Below, one piece after another: positions 16,228 through 24,572 of a stretch of DNA of 34,416 nt. The stretch comes from Deltaproteobacteria bacterium. GTDB lineage: Bacteria; Desulfobacterota; WTBG01; CAIYCZ01; CAIRTM01. The notes beneath the pieces were generated by a model that saw only the letters and a program-made list of their open reading frames with translations, had not been told where the DNA came from and ran no database searches. The stretch lies in assembly GCA_016875025.1 (NCBI GenBank), contig VGSH01000021.1, positions 1 to 34,416 on the forward strand, given 5' to 3'. Both the position numbers and the translations under genes were made by a program. Every line of letters begins with the position of its first letter. Position 1 is the first letter of the stretch.

Positions 16228-16914
16228 ATGAGCACAAACAAAGAATATGCCGAGCAGTTCGAGGCGATGGGCTGCACACGAAAAGTAATCGCTTTCAAGC
16301 TGTGCAATGAGGTGCCACCGGATGCGGAGGACTATGGCGATGGCCAGTCGTTTATGTGCGCCATAACCGCCGAGGCCTGGGAGGACGGGCGCAGGCCCTT
16401 TTATATTACGGCCAAAAACAGCCTGTGCGGCGGGCCGGTCTATGCCGGGATCGGTGCGCGCACAATTGATAAAGAAGAGTTCGACGCAGGCATGTCCCAG
16501 ACCATCGGCGTGGGCCGCGGCTATGAAACACGTGCCCAGTTCAGGCGCGTCAACCAGCAGGTGCCGCATGTTTTTCTGGCGCACAGGTATCTGCTGATCG
16601 GCCTGCTTGACGATATCGAAGATCCGGATCTGGTGATGGCCGTTGCGCCGGCATATAGAATCATGCGCCTGTGCAAGGCCTATACCTGGAAAACCGGCGA
16701 GCTTGTGCAGGGCCTGTCAGGTTCGGCCTGGTGCACCTGCTCGTTTCCGCATGTGTACCGGACACAGACAATGGCGTTCACCACCGGGGATGAGCAGTCG
16801 CGGATTCTGATGGGCCTGGAGGAAGGCGAGCTCTATGCGCTTATTCACCGGGAGGCGCTGCCGGTCATCATGAAAAATTATAAAAACATACAAACCGGGC
16901 TGATGGGGATGTGA
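16228..16914 (+). CDS. DUF169 family protein (stand-alone)
   Basis: The product has 228 residues from ATG 16228 (MSTNKEYAEQFEAMGCTRKV). An in-frame ATG at 16204 would add 8 residues; GGGGAA just before 16228 favours the shorter form, though spacing is tight. It shares with the ferredoxin-fused copy at 24573-25442 the segment SLCGGPVYAGIGA (there SMCGGCANMGLGA), a KEEFDAGMS/REEFDAAIE helix, FRRVN/FRRVH and DIEDPDLVMAVAP. It also carries the second family cysteine in SAWCTCSF. The domain is intact and of family length. Function unknown. The SDR gene follows after 30 bases, so the two are probably cotranscribed. Confidence 0.8.
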   Translation: MSTNKEYAEQFEAMGCTRKVIAFKLCNEVPPDAEDYGDGQSFMCAITAEAWEDGRRPFYITAKNSLCGGPVYAGIGARTIDKEEFDAGMSQTIGVGRGYETRAQFRRVNQQVPHVFLAHRYLLIGLLDDIEDPDLVMAVAPAYRIMRLCKAYTWKTGELVQGLSGSAWCTCSFPHVYRTQTMAFTTGDEQSRILMGLEEGELYALIHREALPVIMKNYKNIQTGLMGM

Positions 16915-16944
16915 CACGGCAGTGCATGCGCGGGAGAGGTTTTT

Positions 16945-17799
16945 ATGATGCGCGGGAAAACAGTGCTCATAACCGGAGCTGACGGCGGCATCGGTCGATG
17001 CACCACACAGGGTATCGCGTTTACAGGCGCTCGTATCGTTATGGCATGCCTTGACGAGCAGCTGGCTGAACCGGTCCGTGATGAAATCGCCAGGCAAACC
17101 GGTAACGACGATATAGCAATAATGCAGCTCGATCTTGCTTCACAGGCGGACATCCGCAGGTTTGCAGGGGAGTTTGCGGCACGCTATGACCGCCTTGACG
17201 TACTGATCAACAATGCCGGGGTGTTCTCCCTGAAACGGTTTGAAACCGCAGACGGCCTGGAGAGAACAATCGGCATCAACTATTTCGGCCATTGTCTTTT
17301 GACATGCCTGCTGCTGCCCGTTATCAAAAGGGGCGGAAAGGCCCGTATCATCAATGTTTCTTCAGATTCATACAAACAGGCAAAATTTGATCCTGATAAT
17401 CTGCAGACACGCGGTAACTATAAAACCGGCATGGAGGCCTACTCCCTGTCTAAGCTCGCCATTATCCTGTTCACACAGGAGCTGGCCGAGCAGCTGCAGG
17501 GCACCGGCATAACAGTGAACGCGGTGCATCCCGGGCATGTTGCAACCGGCATATGGAATATGTGGGAGCACCCGAAATGGTATCAGCGGCTGCTCATTAC
17601 ACTACTTCACCTGTTTCTTATCTCTCCGGACAAAGGCGCGCTCACCAGCATTTATCTTGCCTGCTCCGAAGAGGTCGCCGGTATTACCGGACAATATTTT
17701 TCAAAGCAGAAACCGGTGGCGGTCAAATCAAAACATACTACACCGCAGATGCAGAAAGAGCTCTGGGAGACGACTAATAAACTTTTAAACCTTGTATGA
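16945..17799 (+). CDS. Short-chain dehydrogenase/reductase (retinol-dehydrogenase-like)
   Basis: The product has 284 residues. The ATG at 16945 has GAGAGG 5 bases upstream; a second ATG follows immediately. It is a classical SDR: the TGADGGIG cofactor loop at 10-17, DRLDVLINNAGVF near 85-97, the catalytic Ser in IINVSSDS and the YSLSK catalytic Tyr/Lys near 165. The sequence after PGHVATGIW resembles the WW-oxidoreductase/retinol dehydrogenase branch, which acts on lipophilic alcohols or ketones using NAD(P)H. It lies between a DUF169 gene and a membrane protein, probably in one operon. The substrate cannot be told. Confidence 0.9.
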   Translation: MMRGKTVLITGADGGIGRCTTQGIAFTGARIVMACLDEQLAEPVRDEIARQTGNDDIAIMQLDLASQADIRRFAGEFAARYDRLDVLINNAGVFSLKRFETADGLERTIGINYFGHCLLTCLLLPVIKRGGKARIINVSSDSYKQAKFDPDNLQTRGNYKTGMEAYSLSKLAIILFTQELAEQLQGTGITVNAVHPGHVATGIWNMWEHPKWYQRLLITLLHLFLISPDKGALTSIYLACSEEVAGITGQYFSKQKPVAVKSKHTTPQMQKELWETTNKLLNLV

Positions 17800-17842
17800 T
17801 TTTTCAACGAAACATCGACCGCGGTTTTTAGAGGAGGATGCA

Positions 17843-18610
17843 ATGGTTACCGTGCTCATGACCGGCGTTGTTATTCTTTTGGTTTTTCTGCTGAGAGTGT
17901 ACGTGAAGAATTACCGGGGTCTGGCGCAGACTGATTTCAGGCCCAAGGCAATCTGGCTCAGGGCCCTGATTGTTTTTTGCGTCTTTTCCATTATCTCCTG
18001 GCATGCTGGAACCATAGACACGCTGCTTGCCAATCCCCTTGTCACGCCCGGGCAGCTGCAAAGCACGGCCTGGATCATCTTCACCGCCTTTTGCTTTGTA
18101 TTCGTCTTTATCGCCTACTGGATCGTGTGGGCCGGCATGACGCTTCAGTTTAACCGTAAGCGCTACTGGATAGTCCAGATCGGCTTTGGGCTCGTGTGGG
18201 GAGCCTGTACGTCGCTGGTATTCCTCACCATTTGGAACGTGTGCCGTTCTTTTGACTGGCCCATGTGGGGCAGGTGGATCGCGGGCTATGTTCTGCTGAG
18301 TGCGTTCATGGGCCTGTGGCAGGACTTGTACTGGGATGTGTGGGTCGTGCCCGAACATGACACGCCGCGCTCTTTAAAACTGAAAGTGATATGCTCGCAT
18401 GTGCCCAACATGACGATTTGCCTGACCTACCTGGCTATCTATGACAATCAGTGGATATTTCTCATTCTGCAGACCATGGCGCTGACCGGAGCGTCGATAT
18501 TCCTGCGCTGGCCGCCGTGGTGGGAAACAATCGACGTGGTCGCCCCAAGAACCGAACCCGGGCTTTGGGGCCTGCCGCATGCGGCCGGATATATCGGGGA
18601 AGAGAAGTAG
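17843..18610 (+). CDS. Integral membrane protein of unknown function
   Basis: The product has 255 residues. The ATG at 17843 is chosen because GAGGAGG is 5 bases upstream; the frame extends back to 17792 without a better signal. About six hydrophobic segments are visible: MVTVLMTGVVILLVFLLRV, ALIVFCVFSIISW, AWIIFTAFCFVFVFIAYWIV, FGLVWGACTSLVFLTIW, WIAGYVLLSAFMGLW and TICLTYLAIYDN. Tryptophan-rich loops include a DLYWDVWVVPEHD motif. I do not recognise the family. It starts 43 bases after the SDR stop, so it is probably in the same transcript. Confidence 0.75.
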   Translation: MVTVLMTGVVILLVFLLRVYVKNYRGLAQTDFRPKAIWLRALIVFCVFSIISWHAGTIDTLLANPLVTPGQLQSTAWIIFTAFCFVFVFIAYWIVWAGMTLQFNRKRYWIVQIGFGLVWGACTSLVFLTIWNVCRSFDWPMWGRWIAGYVLLSAFMGLWQDLYWDVWVVPEHDTPRSLKLKVICSHVPNMTICLTYLAIYDNQWIFLILQTMALTGASIFLRWPPWWETIDVVAPRTEPGLWGLPHAAGYIGEEK

Positions 18611-18732
18611 CCGCGTCTGGCCGCAGGCGATCGGGGCCATGGGGGAGCGCTACGCGGCAGAATTATCGCGAAATATTTTGGGCGGTAACGCTGTTCTCAT
18701 GGTGTGCGGATTTTTGCAGCAGGAGATGAATT

Positions 18733-19578
18733 ATGAAAAGAGCCATGATTGCTTTGATTGCCGTTGTGCTTTTCAGTTCCGCGGTCCATGCCGGGTCCTG
18801 CCCTGTGAAGGAATATACGGATTATTTGTCCAAAATCAGGGCGCAGGACGTGAATGCCGTCGTTAAGGCGGCCAATGAATTGATCAAAGTTTCACTTGAT
18901 AAGAATGATCCCTGCAGGGATCAATTAATGCACGAGTTCAGGAAGTACTACCATGCGACGATGTCCGCATATGAAAAGAAAAGCAAAGTCGGTCAATGGG
19001 AATATCCGGCTGCGGATTCAGACAGGCTGGAATTTGAGCAAACGATAGCAAGCGCCGGCTGGTCGCTCAGGGAATCCGAGGGTATGTATTGCCTCGGCGA
19101 AAAGGCCGGCTGGTTCGAGGAAAGGTTCCGCACGATCCTTACCCGGCCATTCAAAAAATATCTGCGCATCAGGGCGGATGAGATACAGCAGGGCTTTGCC
19201 AGGGATGCCGGCCTGCTCATCTCCTGGGATCAGCTCGGAGAGCGTATCGCGATGTGGGAACAATTCCTCAGGACGTATCCCGGCTTTGTCGCGAAGGACG
19301 AGATCAGGGATCGTCTGGATGTTTATGTGAGGACATTTGTGACCGGTATGGACAACTCCCGGATTAACAATTTTAATTCGAAAAAACTGCGGCCCGATGT
19401 CAGGGCCGCCTATGAAGTTTTTATACGGGAAAACAGGGATTCGGCCTATTACACGCTGGTCAGGGATTATTACGAGATGCTGAAACGCAAACAGTTCAAT
19501 GTGCCGGATGACCTTAAAGGCTATTTCAAAAAAGCAGGCTTCGCGGCGATGCTTGACGCGCAGCTGCCGGCATATTGA
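18733..19578 (+). CDS. Exported hypothetical protein, helical
   Basis: The product has 281 residues, with AGGAG before ATG 18733. MKRAMIALIAVVLFSSAVHA is a clear signal peptide, with cleavage before GSCPVKEY. The mature protein is charged and mostly helical by eye, with a few cysteines (CPV, PCRDQ, YCLGEK) that could pair in the periplasm. No catalytic motif is visible and I do not recognise a family. Repetitive segments such as FKKYLRIRADE and DQLGERIAMWEQFL suggest a TPR-like or scaffold fold, but this is weak. Confidence 0.7.
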   Translation: MKRAMIALIAVVLFSSAVHAGSCPVKEYTDYLSKIRAQDVNAVVKAANELIKVSLDKNDPCRDQLMHEFRKYYHATMSAYEKKSKVGQWEYPAADSDRLEFEQTIASAGWSLRESEGMYCLGEKAGWFEERFRTILTRPFKKYLRIRADEIQQGFARDAGLLISWDQLGERIAMWEQFLRTYPGFVAKDEIRDRLDVYVRTFVTGMDNSRINNFNSKKLRPDVRAAYEVFIRENRDSAYYTLVRDYYEMLKRKQFNVPDDLKGYFKKAGFAAMLDAQLPAY

Positions 19579-19623
19579 ACATGTGCGTCAGGCAATCCGG
19601 GATTCATCTTTCATAAGGACTGC

Positions 19624-19657
19624 GGTGCAGGGAACGCGCGACCCCGTTCCCTGCACC
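19624..19657. terminator. Hairpin between convergent genes
   Basis: GGTGCAGGGAACG and CGTTCCCTGCACC form a 13-base-pair stem with an 8-base loop between the exported protein (+) and the small MORN-like gene (-). T-runs are lacking on both sides, so termination is likely but not classical. Confidence 0.5.
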
Positions 19658-19678
19658 GTGCGGGTAAAAACGGGGGCA

Positions 19679-19894
19679 CTACATGAAAAGCTGTTTCGGC
19701 GGGCGCTGGGGCAGGCAGTATTCGATGCTCTGCTCCCGGCCGTTAACGCAGTACTGCTTTGCCCACAGCCTGCCGTCTTTTTTGTAGTATTTGCTGACGC
19801 CGTCAAGCTTGCCGTCTTTAACACATTTTTCAGCCATAAGCGCGCCACAGGGGTAATACTCTTTCATAACTGTGTTCTGGTTCATGTCGGACAT
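19679..19894 (-). CDS. Small MORN/YwqK-like repeat protein
   Basis: The product has 71 residues. ATG 19894 is chosen because GGGAGC lies 6 bases upstream; an upstream in-frame start at 19933 lacks a ribosome site. The segments KEYYPCGALMAEKCVKDGKL and SKYYKKDGRLWAKQYCVNG follow the tandem 'yy.nG.l..e....dGk..G..k.Y' pattern of MORN-like variants, as in YwqK-type proteins. It is much shorter than full YwqK proteins and may be a minimal or truncated member. Some relatives are labelled antitoxins, but no toxin gene is adjacent. Confidence 0.6.
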   Translation of the reverse strand: MSDMNQNTVMKEYYPCGALMAEKCVKDGKLDGVSKYYKKDGRLWAKQYCVNGREQSIEYCLPQRPPKQLFM

Positions 19895-20065
19895 GGCAAT
19901 GCTCCCTGATGTAAAGTTAATTGTCACACTCATGTACTTTACAAAAAGGATGCCAGCGTGCCGCTGTTTGTCATTTTTAAAAACGATTTATATTTCAATA
20001 TCATAAAAGCGTTGCGGGATGCTGACCGGCGGACTGTTTCAAGAAGCGGGCGTTCGTTGACATAT

Positions 20066-20099
20066 GTGTAACGTTACGTTTATGTAAAATTCGTTACAC
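20066..20099. promoter_or_regulatory. GTGTAACG...CGTTACAC inverted repeat
   Basis: GTGTAACG (20066-20073) and CGTTACAC (20092-20099) are perfect 8-base arms 18 bases apart, and GTAACGTTAC (20068-20077) is itself a palindrome. It overlaps the stop of the sigma-54 regulator gene. A TTGACA (20057-20062) and TATGTA (20081-20086) lie across it on the plus strand. It could be an operator pair or a terminator stem; undecided. Confidence 0.35.
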
Positions 20100-21935
20100 T
20101 TGCTCGGGCTTTTCCTGCAAGGCGTAGCTGTGGATGAGGCGGTAGAGCGTAGGTCTGCTCACGCCGAGCAACCGGGCGGCTTTGGCCTTGTTCCATCCTG
20201 CCTGCCTGAGGGCACTGACTACGTTTCCGGCAGTAGGGGAGCGGGAGGGGGCTTGAGCCGGTGCGCCATTGGATGGCGTTTCAAGCAGCTCGATGGGCAG
20301 ATGTGCGGGTATGATGATTGAGCCGTGACACAGGATGAAGGCATGTTCAAGCGCGTGTTCGAGCTCGCGGACATTGCCGGGCCAGGCGTGCTTCATGAAA
20401 ATATCGATGACTTCTTTTGAAACACGCCTGATAGTGCGTTTGTATTTTTCGTTAAACAGAGAGATGAAATAATCGAGCAGCAGCGGCATGTCGTCGAGGC
20501 GTTCGCGCAGCGGCGGAATGATGACCTCGACGACTTTCAGGCGGTAGTAAAGGTCTTCACGGAACGCGCCCGCGCGCACCAGCTCGGTCAGGTTGCGGTT
20601 GGTAGCGGCAAGCACGCGCACGTCTGCTTTTCGCGGACTTGATTCTCCCACGCGCTCAAATTCCTTTTCCTGCAGGATGCGCAGCAGCTTTACCTGCATG
20701 CCGGGCGGAATATCGCCGATTTCATCAAGCAGAATCGTGCCGCCCTCGGCCAGCTCGAAGCGGCCGACTTTATCCTTGAGGGCGCCGGTAAATGCGCCCT
20801 TTACATGGCCGAAAAGTTCGCTTTCAAGCAGAGACTCGGTCAGGGCCGAGCAGTTCACCGTTACCATGGGGCGCGCGGCCCGGTCTCCGCTGTAGTGCAG
20901 CGCCTTGGCAACCAGCTCTTTGCCGGTGCCGCTTTCTCCCCGGATAAGCACGGTGGTGTCGGTGTCCGCCAGGTTCTTGAGCAGGGCGTACATTTTCTGC
21001 ATGCAGCTGCTTTTGCCGATGATGCTTTCGAAACGGAACCGGCCCTTGAGCTCCTGCTCAAGCCCGGCAAGCTCGCAGCGCAAATCCTCCTCGGCCTCCT
21101 TGCGTTGCGTGACATCCTGCAGCGTTTCAATGGCGCCGATCACTTCGCCGTGCATGTTTTTGAGCGGCGAGGCCGTAAAATAGACCCACCGGCCGCGGGG
21201 CCCGAGATCGGGGAAGAAATATTCCACCTCATAGGCGCCGTCCATGATGACCGAGCGGTAGGCCTTGCCGCCGTAGTGCTCGATAATCGCCTGTTCCGGG
21301 ACCTGGTCGACCATGAGGTCGGCCAGCACCGGTTTTTCCTCAGCATAAAATGCTTTCCAATGCATGTCCGTACCGATAACATCGGCGGCCTGCACGCCGG
21401 TCAGGTTTTCGCAGGCCCGGTTCCAGTGCGTGGTGCGGTGGCGGGCGTCGATGACGAAGGTGGCAATGGGGTTGCTGTGCACGATCTGGGCGAGCCGGTT
21501 TTCACCCTCTGAAGAAAGCGGCGCTGTTTGACGGGTTTCCAGAGTGTTTCCCGTCCAGCTGGCGGCCATTCTGATAAGGTGCTGTTCAGCGGGTGTAAGG
21601 GGTTCGGCGCGGGAGCAGAATGCCTGAAGGAATCCAACCTTGCGGCCTCTGGCCGCAATATCGGCTCTGAACGTTGCGCCGGCTGCTGCGCATGCGCCCC
21701 CTGTAAAAACCTTCTCACCGAGCTTAAGTCGGCAACTGATATTTCCCGGACGGTTCAGCGCGGCAGTGATAAGGTCGACGATGATCTGCAGGAGTTCTTC
21801 GGTCGCACCGGCGCAGCCTGCGGCCGCCTTTTCAAGGGCATACAGGCATGCAAGCTCAGGCGTGCGCTCACGGAGCGCCTGCTGCAGCTCACGGCAGATA
21901 CCACCCGCTGAATAGGGATCTTTCACAGAATGCAC
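20094..21935 (-). CDS. PAS-containing sigma-54-dependent activator
   Basis: The product has 613 residues from GTG 21935; the start is uncertain because no clear ribosome site is present and another GTG lies three codons in. The N-terminal 130 residues contain several cysteines and could be a diverged GAF domain. A PAS domain follows (about 145-280: IVHSNPIATFVIDARHRTTH, WKAFYAEEKPVLADLMV, ending in LQDVTQRKEAEEDL) and then a short coiled coil. The AAA+ domain has GESGTGKE (about 330), GAFTGA (about 380), LLDEIGDIPPGMQ and YYRLKVVEVIIPPLRER. The C-terminus is a Fis helix-turn-helix (KAKAARLLGVSRPTLYRLI). It should activate RpoN-dependent promoters in response to a small molecule or redox cue. 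No sigma-54 promoter was found nearby. Confidence 0.9.
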   Translation of the reverse strand: MHSVKDPYSAGGICRELQQALRERTPELACLYALEKAAAGCAGATEELLQIIVDLITAALNRPGNISCRLKLGEKVFTGGACAAAGATFRADIAARGRKVGFLQAFCSRAEPLTPAEQHLIRMAASWTGNTLETRQTAPLSSEGENRLAQIVHSNPIATFVIDARHRTTHWNRACENLTGVQAADVIGTDMHWKAFYAEEKPVLADLMVDQVPEQAIIEHYGGKAYRSVIMDGAYEVEYFFPDLGPRGRWVYFTASPLKNMHGEVIGAIETLQDVTQRKEAEEDLRCELAGLEQELKGRFRFESIIGKSSCMQKMYALLKNLADTDTTVLIRGESGTGKELVAKALHYSGDRAARPMVTVNCSALTESLLESELFGHVKGAFTGALKDKVGRFELAEGGTILLDEIGDIPPGMQVKLLRILQEKEFERVGESSPRKADVRVLAATNRNLTELVRAGAFREDLYYRLKVVEVIIPPLRERLDDMPLLLDYFISLFNEKYKRTIRRVSKEVIDIFMKHAWPGNVRELEHALEHAFILCHGSIIIPAHLPIELLETPSNGAPAQAPSRSPTAGNVVSALRQAGWNKAKAARLLGVSRPTLYRLIHSYALQEKPEQV

Positions 21936-22644
21936 TCACAGATTGTATGGGCTGATTGTATTCACAGGGCTGCGCACCTCATTGTAGACACCTTTATCAC
22001 GCCTGTGCTGCAGATTAAATTAACACAGTAGCGCAGTATGTCATGCGTTTTTTTTTGATAACGTCGTAAAAAGTTTTTTCCGGTGTCATTGCCTTTTGGG
22101 AGACTTTTACAGGGGCATAAATTTCAAGGTAGTTACAAGACCTAATTAAAAATACCTGTTTTTAGCCAGTATTGGGCAGATGTTTTTTTAGTATTGTTTT
22201 TCATGCGGTTGTCATGTTTAATGCAGCTTCAATATGTAAAGTTTTTAATGTCAAGAATTGCTGAGGGGTTCTCACGGCGACCACAGGCCGGTCGCAGTTC
22301 AGGATAGCCGCTGGTTAAGATTTTGTGAAGTTTCTTCAATGTGTTGTGCGGAAATTGTTCGTTGCGGGATTCCGCACGGATCCGGGCATCAGGGCGAAGC
22401 AAACCCAGAGCAGCAGTTCCTGCAGGTGCAGACTGCAGTATGCCGGAACGTTGACCACTGCCGTTTGCGTGCCGTATGTTCAGCCAAACCGCGGCTGTCG
22501 ATGCGCTTACTACCGCAAAACAGCATATCGGCGTATAATGGCAATATTTTTTTTGAAATAATCTGGTATAATCGCAGCGTTTCCCTTCAGGGGAGAATTC
22601 CCTTTGCCATAATGGTGCAGGTATCCCGGAAAGAAAGAGGATCT
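21936..22644. other. Long AT-rich intergenic region
   Basis: This is the divergent spacer between the PAS regulator (-) and the sulfatase-fold gene (+). 22020-22260 is markedly AT-rich with T-tracts, and I see no GG-N10-GC sigma-54 element. The frame of the downstream gene is open back to 22258, but that part (Cys/Arg-rich, no ribosome site) does not look like protein. The promoter at 22564-22572 lies near the right end. Confidence 0.5.
22564..22572 (+). promoter_or_regulatory. Putative extended -10 promoter for the sulfatase-fold gene
   Basis: TGGTATAAT is a perfect extended -10 about 72 bases before the ATG at 22645. No good -35 lies 17 bases upstream, which extended -10 promoters can do without. 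A second TATAAT occurs at 22534-22539. Confidence 0.4.
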
Positions 22645-24069
22645 ATGGCCGTCTTGAGATGGTTATTTGCAGGCTATGGTGCGGCCGTGTTTCTGTTCAT
22701 GGCCTCCGATGCGCGAGCGCTGCAGGCATCGGCAGTTTCGCCTGCCGCCCGGCCGAACATTCTGCTGGTTACGATCGATACGCTGCGCGCCGACCATGTG
22801 GGCTGCTACGGCTACCGGCGCGCAACAACCCCGACGATCGACCGGCTTGCAGGGCAGGGCACTGTTTTTACCCGCGCCTTTTCGAACACACCCTGGACTA
22901 CCCCGTCGCACTATTGTTTCATGACCGGGGCGCTTGTGTCGCGGCACGGCTCACGGGACAACCTGAGGAACCGTACGGGCGTGCAGGGCAGCGTGCCGGT
23001 GATGATTTCAGAGGTGCTGCGCTCGGCCGGTTATGATACGGCAGCTTTCGTGAGCGGGTATCCGCTTCTCAGGCGCTCGGGACTTGCAGCCGGGTTCAGC
23101 GTCTATGACGATACGATGCAGGATAAATTGTTTGGCGGCACATGGAAGGTCGAACGGCGCGCCCCGCAGACTGCCGATGCATTCAAACGGTGGTGGAAGG
23201 CTCGCGGGGCAGGGGCGCCCTGGTTCGTGTGGGTGCATTTCTATGATCCTCACGGACCCTATACACCTTTGCCGGAATACGCAAACATGTTCGTTGATGA
23301 CGGGCTTGGTCCCCGCGATGAGGTGCTTGATGCGCCCGGCAATGAACCAAAACCGCCCGGGTGGACAAAAATTGCCGGTGAGCGCCAGGACCGCCAGTAT
23401 TATATCAGCCAGTATGACGCCGAAATCCGGATGGCCGATGACGGCGTGAAGGCTATTGTCAGCCTGCTGGAACAGGCCGCTCAGCTTGAGTCCACGATTA
23501 TAGTCGTGTCAGCCGACCACGGCGAGTACCTGGGCGAGCATGGCCGCTGGTTCGTGCATGATGATCTCTACAGCCAGTCGCTGATGATACCGATGGTGTT
23601 CAGCGGACCCGGCGTGCCCCGGGGCGAGCGGAGCGATGCCATCACGGAAAGCATTGATGTGGCCCCGACCCTGCTCAGCCTGGCCGGTATTGCGCCGCCT
23701 GCAAGCATGATGGGTACCAAGCTTTTCACCGGTGACGGCAATGTGCGCAGGCACGCCAGGGATCTCGTGTTGAGCGAATCGCCCCGGACCAATCGCTGTT
23801 CGGTCACAGGCGGGTCGCTGCAGTGGATCGGCACGCACCCGCATACCGAGCTGCATGACTATCGCCATGATCCGCTCAGGCGCAGGAACTTGATCGGCGA
23901 GCTTGCCTACGAGTCAAAGATGATGCGGCAGTTCGCCGGAGATGCCGTCAGCCGGGCGCGCCGGCCCTGGACGGCCGACAACGCACCTTCCCCGGCGCCG
24001 ACGCAGCAGACGTCACCCCTGAACCCTAAAGACCGCGACGCGCTCAGGTCGCTGGGCTATATAGAATAG
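22645..24069 (+). CDS. Exported sulfatase-fold hydrolase (alkaline-phosphatase superfamily) with Thr at the nucleophile site
   Basis: The product has 474 residues from ATG 22645 (AAAGAGG just upstream). MAVLRWLFAGYGAAVFLFMA then SDARA is a signal peptide, so the enzyme works outside the cytoplasm. The metal-binding start PNILLVTIDTLRADHVGCYG (residues 37-56) and DHGEYLGEHG near 290 place it in the sulfatase family. The usual (C/S)xPxR signature, where Cys or Ser becomes formylglycine, reads T85-T-P-S-H89, and the C-terminus (DALRSLGYIE) is typical of this branch. It therefore probably does not use formylglycine and may be a phosphoester hydrolase or phospho-/sulfo-transferase instead of a true sulfatase. 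No sulfatase-maturation gene is in the window. Confidence 0.85.
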   Translation: MAVLRWLFAGYGAAVFLFMASDARALQASAVSPAARPNILLVTIDTLRADHVGCYGYRRATTPTIDRLAGQGTVFTRAFSNTPWTTPSHYCFMTGALVSRHGSRDNLRNRTGVQGSVPVMISEVLRSAGYDTAAFVSGYPLLRRSGLAAGFSVYDDTMQDKLFGGTWKVERRAPQTADAFKRWWKARGAGAPWFVWVHFYDPHGPYTPLPEYANMFVDDGLGPRDEVLDAPGNEPKPPGWTKIAGERQDRQYYISQYDAEIRMADDGVKAIVSLLEQAAQLESTIIVVSADHGEYLGEHGRWFVHDDLYSQSLMIPMVFSGPGVPRGERSDAITESIDVAPTLLSLAGIAPPASMMGTKLFTGDGNVRRHARDLVLSESPRTNRCSVTGGSLQWIGTHPHTELHDYRHDPLRRRNLIGELAYESKMMRQFAGDAVSRARRPWTADNAPSPAPTQQTSPLNPKDRDALRSLGYIE

Positions 24070-24193
24070 CAGGGCGGACTTTTTTCCTGTTTGTATAAAG
24101 CCGGGACGCTCATGTGGGGGTATGGGTTCATCCATGCATATATTAGAGCTTTTATCTTTTTTCTATAGCCTTTTCAAAAAGAAGATGTTCTCA

Positions 24194-24281
24194 CGTTCGT
24201 GGTGAGCTTGTCGAACCATGAGCGGGTTTCAGTATCAAATACGTTGTCCGCCACCCTTCGACAGGCTCAGGGCGAACGGAC
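24194..24281 (-). repeat. Composite dispersed repeat, copy 3 (inverted)
   Basis: The reverse complement reads GTCCGTTCGCCCTGAGCCTG..CGAAGGG, a 30-base spacer, then CATGGTTCGACAAGCTCACC..ACG. It has the same order as 6811-6900 with scattered changes. Confidence 0.85.
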
Positions 24282-24320
24282 GGTGTTGTATCGCAGGCTA
24301 TAGTATTTAGATAAATGCTC

Positions 24321-24477
24321 TAACAGGCTGTTGAAAAAGTCCGTGCGTACAGGCTGTTCAAAAACATACAGATGCAAGGCGCGCAAAATCATGAGGAATG
24401 AGGTGTGCTTTTGCGTACGCCGCAGTGACGAATGATGAGCGCAACGCAGCAGCTGTGTGTTTTTCAACAGCCTGTTA
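24321..24477. mobile_element. MITE-like element with 18-base perfect terminal inverted repeats
   Basis: TAACAGGCTGTTGAAAAA (24321-24338) is repeated in perfect inverse at 24460-24477, bounding 157 bases without coding capacity. An inner ACAGGCTGTTCAAAAACATAC at 24349 is a third, imperfect copy of the end, suggesting nesting. Fragments of the same sequence occur at 16028, 30731 and probably 6690 and 25533. No transposase is nearby, so any mobility would be in trans. No clear target-site duplication was identified. Confidence 0.65.
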
Positions 24478-24572
24478 ATTACTTTTCCGGGATGGAGTAC
24501 GCATGAACCGCTGCGGGCAGAGCAGGGGGGTACCACAGAGTCGGTGATATCCGCCAGCGCCGGGCGTCTTTT

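Larger units (their letters stand above)
24070..24572. other. Intergenic region made largely of dispersed repeats
   Basis: Between convergent genes: an inverted copy of the composite repeat (24194-24281), then a complete TIR-bounded element (24321-24477), with unique sequence before and after. No gene is visible. Confidence 0.75.

Noticed and set aside
19679-19894. A toxin-antitoxin module
   Set aside because: The YwqK-like protein resembles some so-called antitoxins, but no small toxin gene is beside it; neighbours are an exported protein and a regulator.
22258-22644. In-frame 129-codon N-terminal extension of the sulfatase-fold protein
   Set aside because: The extension is Cys/Arg-rich, non-protein-like, lacks a ribosome site, and would bury the obvious signal peptide that starts at 22645.
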